Assembly: GCA_965659675.1 (NCBI GenBank)
Contig: CBFHWY010000098.1
Coordinates: 1-8,889 of the forward strand
Reading direction: 5' to 3'
DNA: 8,889 bases
From: CBFHWY01 sp965659675
GTDB taxonomy: Bacteria; Bacteroidota; Bacteroidia; Flavobacteriales_G; Salibacteraceae
A model generated the notes under the pieces. That model worked only from the letters and a program-made list of their open reading frames with translations, was not told the origin of the DNA and did no database searches. The position numbers and the translations under genes were made by a program. This document shows positions 6,601 through 8,889 of the stretch, piece by piece. Numbering within the stretch: position 1 is the stretch's first letter; each line of letters begins with the position of its first letter.

Positions 6601-6985
6601 TGGTCATAAACGCTACGGGGAAAAATTTAAATACTGCTATCGTAAGCCTGGCTTGTATAAAGCTGCTTTGAATGTGAGCGTTAAGAACGACAAAGGCGTG
6701 ATTGAAAAGAACAAATTCGATGTGGAGATCGACCTAAGAAATCGGGAGGCATTGCGTCTGGAAAGATATTACTACGGCGACTGGCTATACCTCATTGCCG
6801 ATCCATACAACTGCAATGGTTGCGAGGATATGGTCTATCACTGGAAGTGGGGAGATCTATTCTCTTGTGGTGATGAGTTGAGGATCAACCTGAGTGACCC
6901 CTCCAGGGATGTCAAGTGTGTCATGGAATACACAAAGAATGATCAAGCCTTCGATAAAGGTTGCTACATCACCATCAGGCCTTAG
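6593..6985 (+). CDS. C-terminal fragment: rest of PKD-type domain
   Basis: The ATG at 6593 overlaps the stop of the central fragment (TGA 6598-6600), so weak re-initiation is conceivable, but the sequence is best seen as the tail of the broken gene. It continues the PKD fold (MGDGHKRYGEKFKYCYRKPG, then LYKAALNVSVKND, then a closing DVEIDL strand). A second region follows with four cysteines (NCNGCEDMVYHWKWGDLFSC...CVMEYTK...GCYITIRP) and contains another PKD-like YHWKWGD motif. There is no T9SS tail. The last 11 bases overlap the 3' end of the convergent HAD gene. Confidence 0.6.
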   Translation: MGDGHKRYGEKFKYCYRKPGLYKAALNVSVKNDKGVIEKNKFDVEIDLRNREALRLERYYYGDWLYLIADPYNCNGCEDMVYHWKWGDLFSCGDELRINLSDPSRDVKCVMEYTKNDQAFDKGCYITIRP

Positions 6986-7676
6986 CGAGTATTGCACGCA
7001 GTTCGTCCAGGGCACCAATCTGATAGGTTGGCTTAAAATTGTGCTTTTTTGACAGGGGATTAAAAAGAACCTGATCAATGCCAACACCAGCTGCCCCTTT
7101 AATATCCGTTTCGATATTATCACCGATCATCAAGACCTCATTTGCATCGCAAGAAGCTAAATTCATGGTATAGTGAAATATCTCTGGCTGTGGTTTTTTA
7201 TAACCCACCTCTTCTGAGATCACCACATTTCTGAAAAAGCTTCGAATATCTGATTTATCGAGTTTGATATGTTGGACTTCCCTGAAGCCATTCGTGATCA
7301 AGTGCAATCCATATTCTTCTTTAAGATCTTCAAGAAGCTGCAATGCGCCAGGAAAGAGTTTCTCTTTATGGGGACTATTCTCAATGTAATAATTGCTCAT
7401 CTCCTCCCCTAGTTTTTCATCTTTGATTCCAAGCTTATCAAGCGTACGGGTGAATCTCGAAACCCTCAATTCAGCTTTTGACATTTTACCCTGGCGATAT
7501 AGATGCCAGTGATGATCGTTTATCTTTTCATAAATGAAGAAGATCCTTTTTAAAGGGAATGTTTTTCTGTCCTGAAGTTTAAAATGATTTACCGCCTCGC
7601 TGATCGTTTGTCGGGAATTTGTCTCGAAGTCCCAAAGCGTGTGATCCAGATCAAAGAAGATGTGGCGATATTTCAA
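6975..7676 (-). CDS. yjjG: YjjG-family HAD pyrimidine nucleotidase
   Basis: This is a HAD-superfamily phosphatase whose closest recognisable group is YjjG, which dephosphorylates (d)UMP, dTMP and non-canonical pyrimidine nucleotides in the cytoplasm. The 233-residue product has all four HAD motifs: D9-L-D11 in FFDLDHTLWD, T128 in LITNG, K161 in GYKKPQPEIF, and D186/D191 in GDNIETDIKG. The helical cap spans about 17-100. The start is TTG at 7676. Upstream in frame there is no ATG before the stop at 7697-7695, and the first internal ATG would remove motif I. TTG overlaps the previous gene's TGA as TTGA, a sign of translational coupling. Its place in an operon with upp fits pyrimidine metabolism. 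A general phosphoglycolate-phosphatase-like HAD is the alternative. Confidence 0.88.
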   Translation of the reverse strand: MKYRHIFFDLDHTLWDFETNSRQTISEAVNHFKLQDRKTFPLKRIFFIYEKINDHHWHLYRQGKMSKAELRVSRFTRTLDKLGIKDEKLGEEMSNYYIENSPHKEKLFPGALQLLEDLKEEYGLHLITNGFREVQHIKLDKSDIRSFFRNVVISEEVGYKKPQPEIFHYTMNLASCDANEVLMIGDNIETDIKGAAGVGIDQVLFNPLSKKHNFKPTYQIGALDELRAILAKA

Positions 7677-8113
7677 ATGAACAGAGGCTTGATCTTAATT
7701 GAAAAGAAGGTCAGTAATAAGCCCCAGCTAAGTACCGAAAGTGTGAGGTACACCAGCGTAGACTTCCTATGCTGAAAATATCTTGCAGCGAGCAAGGCCG
7801 TTAAAGGGATAGAAGCAACTCCCAGGACAGCAGATAATCCTACCAGGCCAAAGTTATTGACCAGCTTGACGATCATCTTGTTCTTTCTGGTGAATACCCT
7901 CTTATCCTTTTTTTCCTTCTTGAACTTTGAGAAATAGTTGAATATCGCCTTTCCGGAAAAGTAGAATACAAAAACCCCGAGAAGTCCACCTGAAACCGAG
8001 ACGATCAGAGCTTCCCAAAAGTTATAACCTGAAGCAACCATGGCCGAAGGTGCGAAGAGAAACTTCACAGAGCTAAACAATAGCCAAACCAATATTTCCA
8101 GCACCTTACTCAC
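7673..8113 (-). CDS. Uncharacterised small membrane protein, four predicted helices
   Basis: I do not recognise a named family. From the GTG at 8113 the protein has 146 residues with four hydrophobic segments at about 8-28, 33-54, 87-110 and 117-138. A strongly basic loop (SKFKKEKKDKRVFTRKNK, about 62-79) separates the pairs and would be cytoplasmic by the positive-inside rule. Conserved-looking helix breakers occur (GYNFWEA, SVSGGLLGVF, GVASIPLTALLAARYF). The frame extends upstream to an ATG at 8155, but the extra 14 residues are polar and lie inside upp. I prefer GTG 8113, which overlaps the upp stop as GTGAGTAA; GTG 8104 is another option. The last codon overlaps the yjjG start. The GxxxP-rich two-plus-two layout is vaguely like small multidrug-export or DedA-like proteins, but that is not a functional assignment. 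Confidence 0.85.
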   Translation of the reverse strand: MSKVLEILVWLLFSSVKFLFAPSAMVASGYNFWEALIVSVSGGLLGVFVFYFSGKAIFNYFSKFKKEKKDKRVFTRKNKMIVKLVNNFGLVGLSAVLGVASIPLTALLAARYFQHRKSTLVYLTLSVLSWGLLLTFFSIKIKPLFI

Positions 8114-8762
8114 CTTCCAGTTTTTCTCCGAATGCAAGATCACCAGCATCTCCAAGCCCAGGAACGATATAGTATTTATCGTTCAACTCTTCATCAAGAT
8201 CGGCAATCCAAATATTCACGTTTTCATCGGTATTTTCCTTCACAAAGTTAAGACCAGAACGACTAGCTATGGCTGCAAGTATGTGAACTTGAGAAGGTTT
8301 ACCATCTTTTAACATCAGGTTAAGGCAATCAACCATACTCTGGCCTGTTGCCAACATCGGGTCTGCCAGGATCAATATCTTTCCATCGAGATCAGGTCCT
8401 GCGGAATATTTTAGTGCTGTGCGCACACTCCCATCGGTTTCACTCACACGATAGGCTGCCAAAAATGAATTCTCAGCCCGATCAAAAACATTCATTAAAC
8501 CCTGATGCATTGGAAGCGATGCCCTGAGGATGGCTGCTAAAACCAGCTTATCAGATAATAATTTGGTATGCTTCACTCCCAAAGGTGTATCCACCTGAGC
8601 ATCCTTATAATTCAAGTTCTTGCTTAACTCATAAGCCATAAACTCTCCAATTCTTTCCAGATTGCGACGGAAACGCATCGGGTCAGTTTGGATATCACCA
8701 TCCCGGATCTCAGCCAGATAGTTGAGAATGATCCCTCCTTCTTCTGATAAAATCTTCAGCAT
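8106..8762 (-). CDS. upp: Uracil phosphoribosyltransferase
   Basis: Upp converts uracil and PRPP to UMP in pyrimidine salvage. The 218-residue product has normal length. It contains the PRPP loop ILADPMLATGQSM at 131-143 (a Q where many relatives have G), the AILRASLPMHQGL segment at 77-89, and the C-terminal uracil-binding PGLGDAGDLAFG at 201-212. PyrR is excluded because it lacks that C-terminal motif. The ATG at 8762 lies one base after the nusB stop (TAA-G-ATG), and the gene's own stop overlaps the next start, so it is embedded in the nusB operon and has no promoter of its own. No uracil-responsive leader can be seen. Confidence 0.96.
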   Translation of the reverse strand: MLKILSEEGGIILNYLAEIRDGDIQTDPMRFRRNLERIGEFMAYELSKNLNYKDAQVDTPLGVKHTKLLSDKLVLAAILRASLPMHQGLMNVFDRAENSFLAAYRVSETDGSVRTALKYSAGPDLDGKILILADPMLATGQSMVDCLNLMLKDGKPSQVHILAAIASRSGLNFVKENTDENVNIWIADLDEELNDKYYIVPGLGDAGDLAFGEKLEGE

Positions 8763-8763
8763 C

Positions 8764-8889
8764 TTATTCTATTAATCCTCTTCCAACTTTATTTACCCTT
8801 CCTTTTGCTTTAAGCTCAGACAAACTTTTATCCAATAAGCCATTGACAAAAGATCTACTTTTTTGGGTACTGAAGGCCTTTGCCAGCTC
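8764..8889 (-). CDS. nusB: Transcription antitermination factor NusB (C-terminal end)
   Basis: A minus-strand frame enters from the right edge and ends at TAA 8766-8764. Its 41 residues read ELAKAFSTQKSRSFVNGLLD, then KSLSELKAKGRVNKVGRGLIE. This is the last helix pair of NusB: the (E/D)xAKxFSxxKSxxFVNGxLD signature and a GR-x-x-K-x-GRGL tail known in Bacteroidota NusB proteins. NusB binds boxA RNA with S10 and prevents premature termination in rRNA operons. The rest of the gene lies outside the window. It is the upstream member seen of the nusB-upp-membrane protein-yjjG operon, one base from upp. Confidence 0.9.
   Translation of the reverse strand, partial: ELAKAFSTQKSRSFVNGLLDKSLSELKAKGRVNKVGRGLIE

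Larger units (their letters stand above)
5198..6985 (+). pseudogene. Exported TPR / PD40 propeller / PKD protein, broken by two frameshifts
   Basis: Three overlapping open frames join into one coherent protein. It has a signal peptide, TPR-like helices, PD40 (WD40-like) propeller strands and a PKD-type domain, ending at the TAG at 6983-6985. Two lesions separate the pieces. The first looks like one missing A in the A-run at 5531-5534; restoring it gives NKKLLLNPNDGD. The second is an exact 7-bp duplication at 6582-6595; removing one copy gives LWEMGDGHK, a normal PKD core. The repaired gene would encode about 593 residues. The domain order resembles envelope proteins of the phylum such as the TPR-PD40 part of the T9SS component PorE, but there is no OmpA domain, so I do not assign it to that role. 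The promoter is intact, and the middle and end show no other stop or obvious decay. That suggests recent inactivation, an assembly error or a switchable gene. Confidence 0.8.

Noticed and set aside
5198..6985. T9SS component PorE or an OmpA-family protein
   Set aside because: TPR and PD40 parts are present, but there is no OmpA-like peptidoglycan-binding domain and PKD-type sequence follows instead, so only the domain composition is reported.
8114..8155. ATG at 8155 as the start of the small membrane protein
   Set aside because: It would lie 50 bases inside upp and add a polar 14-residue leader; the GTG at 8113 gives a stop-start overlap and a normal membrane-protein N-terminus.
1..8889. CRISPR array, tRNA genes, transposase or defence cassette
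   Set aside because: No regularly spaced repeats, cloverleaf-like segments, terminal inverted repeats or recognisable mobile/defence proteins were seen on either strand; the region reads as mostly core genome.

Overview
The window comes from a Bacteroidota genome, most likely a marine or soil Cytophagales-type bacterium. Four things point there. A secreted protein ends in a type IX secretion (T9SS) sorting tail. The DUF4295 mini-protein sits next to rpmG. Promoter boxes have the Bacteroidota form TTG-N20-TAnnTTTG. Clear Shine-Dalgarno sequences are absent. About 95% of the window is coding, and no stretch above 300 bases lacks a gene. I found no tRNA, rRNA, CRISPR array, insertion sequence or phage gene.

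Layout. (1) 2-733 (+): the 3' part of a LamG-domain secreted protein with a T9SS tail, convergent with the next block. (2) 765-5120, all on the minus strand and transcribed right to left: cinA, rpmB (L28), a secreted M24 aminopeptidase P-like protein, rpmG (L33), the DUF4295 mini-protein, ftsY. As I recall Bacteroidota gene order, cinA-rpmB-rpmG-DUF4295-ftsY is the usual arrangement; here the peptidase separates rpmB from rpmG. rpmB has an excellent promoter inside the end of cinA. An intrinsic terminator separates DUF4295 from ftsY. (3) 5198-6985 (+): a secreted TPR/PD40-propeller/PKD protein, read in three pieces because of two frame breaks. The second is an exact 7-bp tandem duplication. 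Its promoter is intact and perfect. (4) 6975-8889 (-): a tightly packed operon, nusB (3' end only), upp, a small four-helix membrane protein, and a YjjG-type HAD nucleotidase. The genes are spaced or overlapped by -8 to +1 bases and two use non-ATG starts.

How the genes relate. Block 2 serves translation and protein targeting (L28, L33, SRP receptor), with cinA (pyridine nucleotide salvage) upstream and an exported peptidase in the middle. Block 4 links transcription antitermination (NusB) to pyrimidine salvage (Upp) and probable nucleotide clean-up (YjjG), with an uncharacterised membrane protein between them. The two plus-strand genes are cell-surface or envelope proteins typical of the phylum.

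I see no convincing undescribed system. The most informative anomalies are the doubly broken but otherwise well-preserved PD40/PKD gene, the peptidase between ribosomal protein genes, the terminator just upstream of ftsY, and the unnamed membrane protein after upp.
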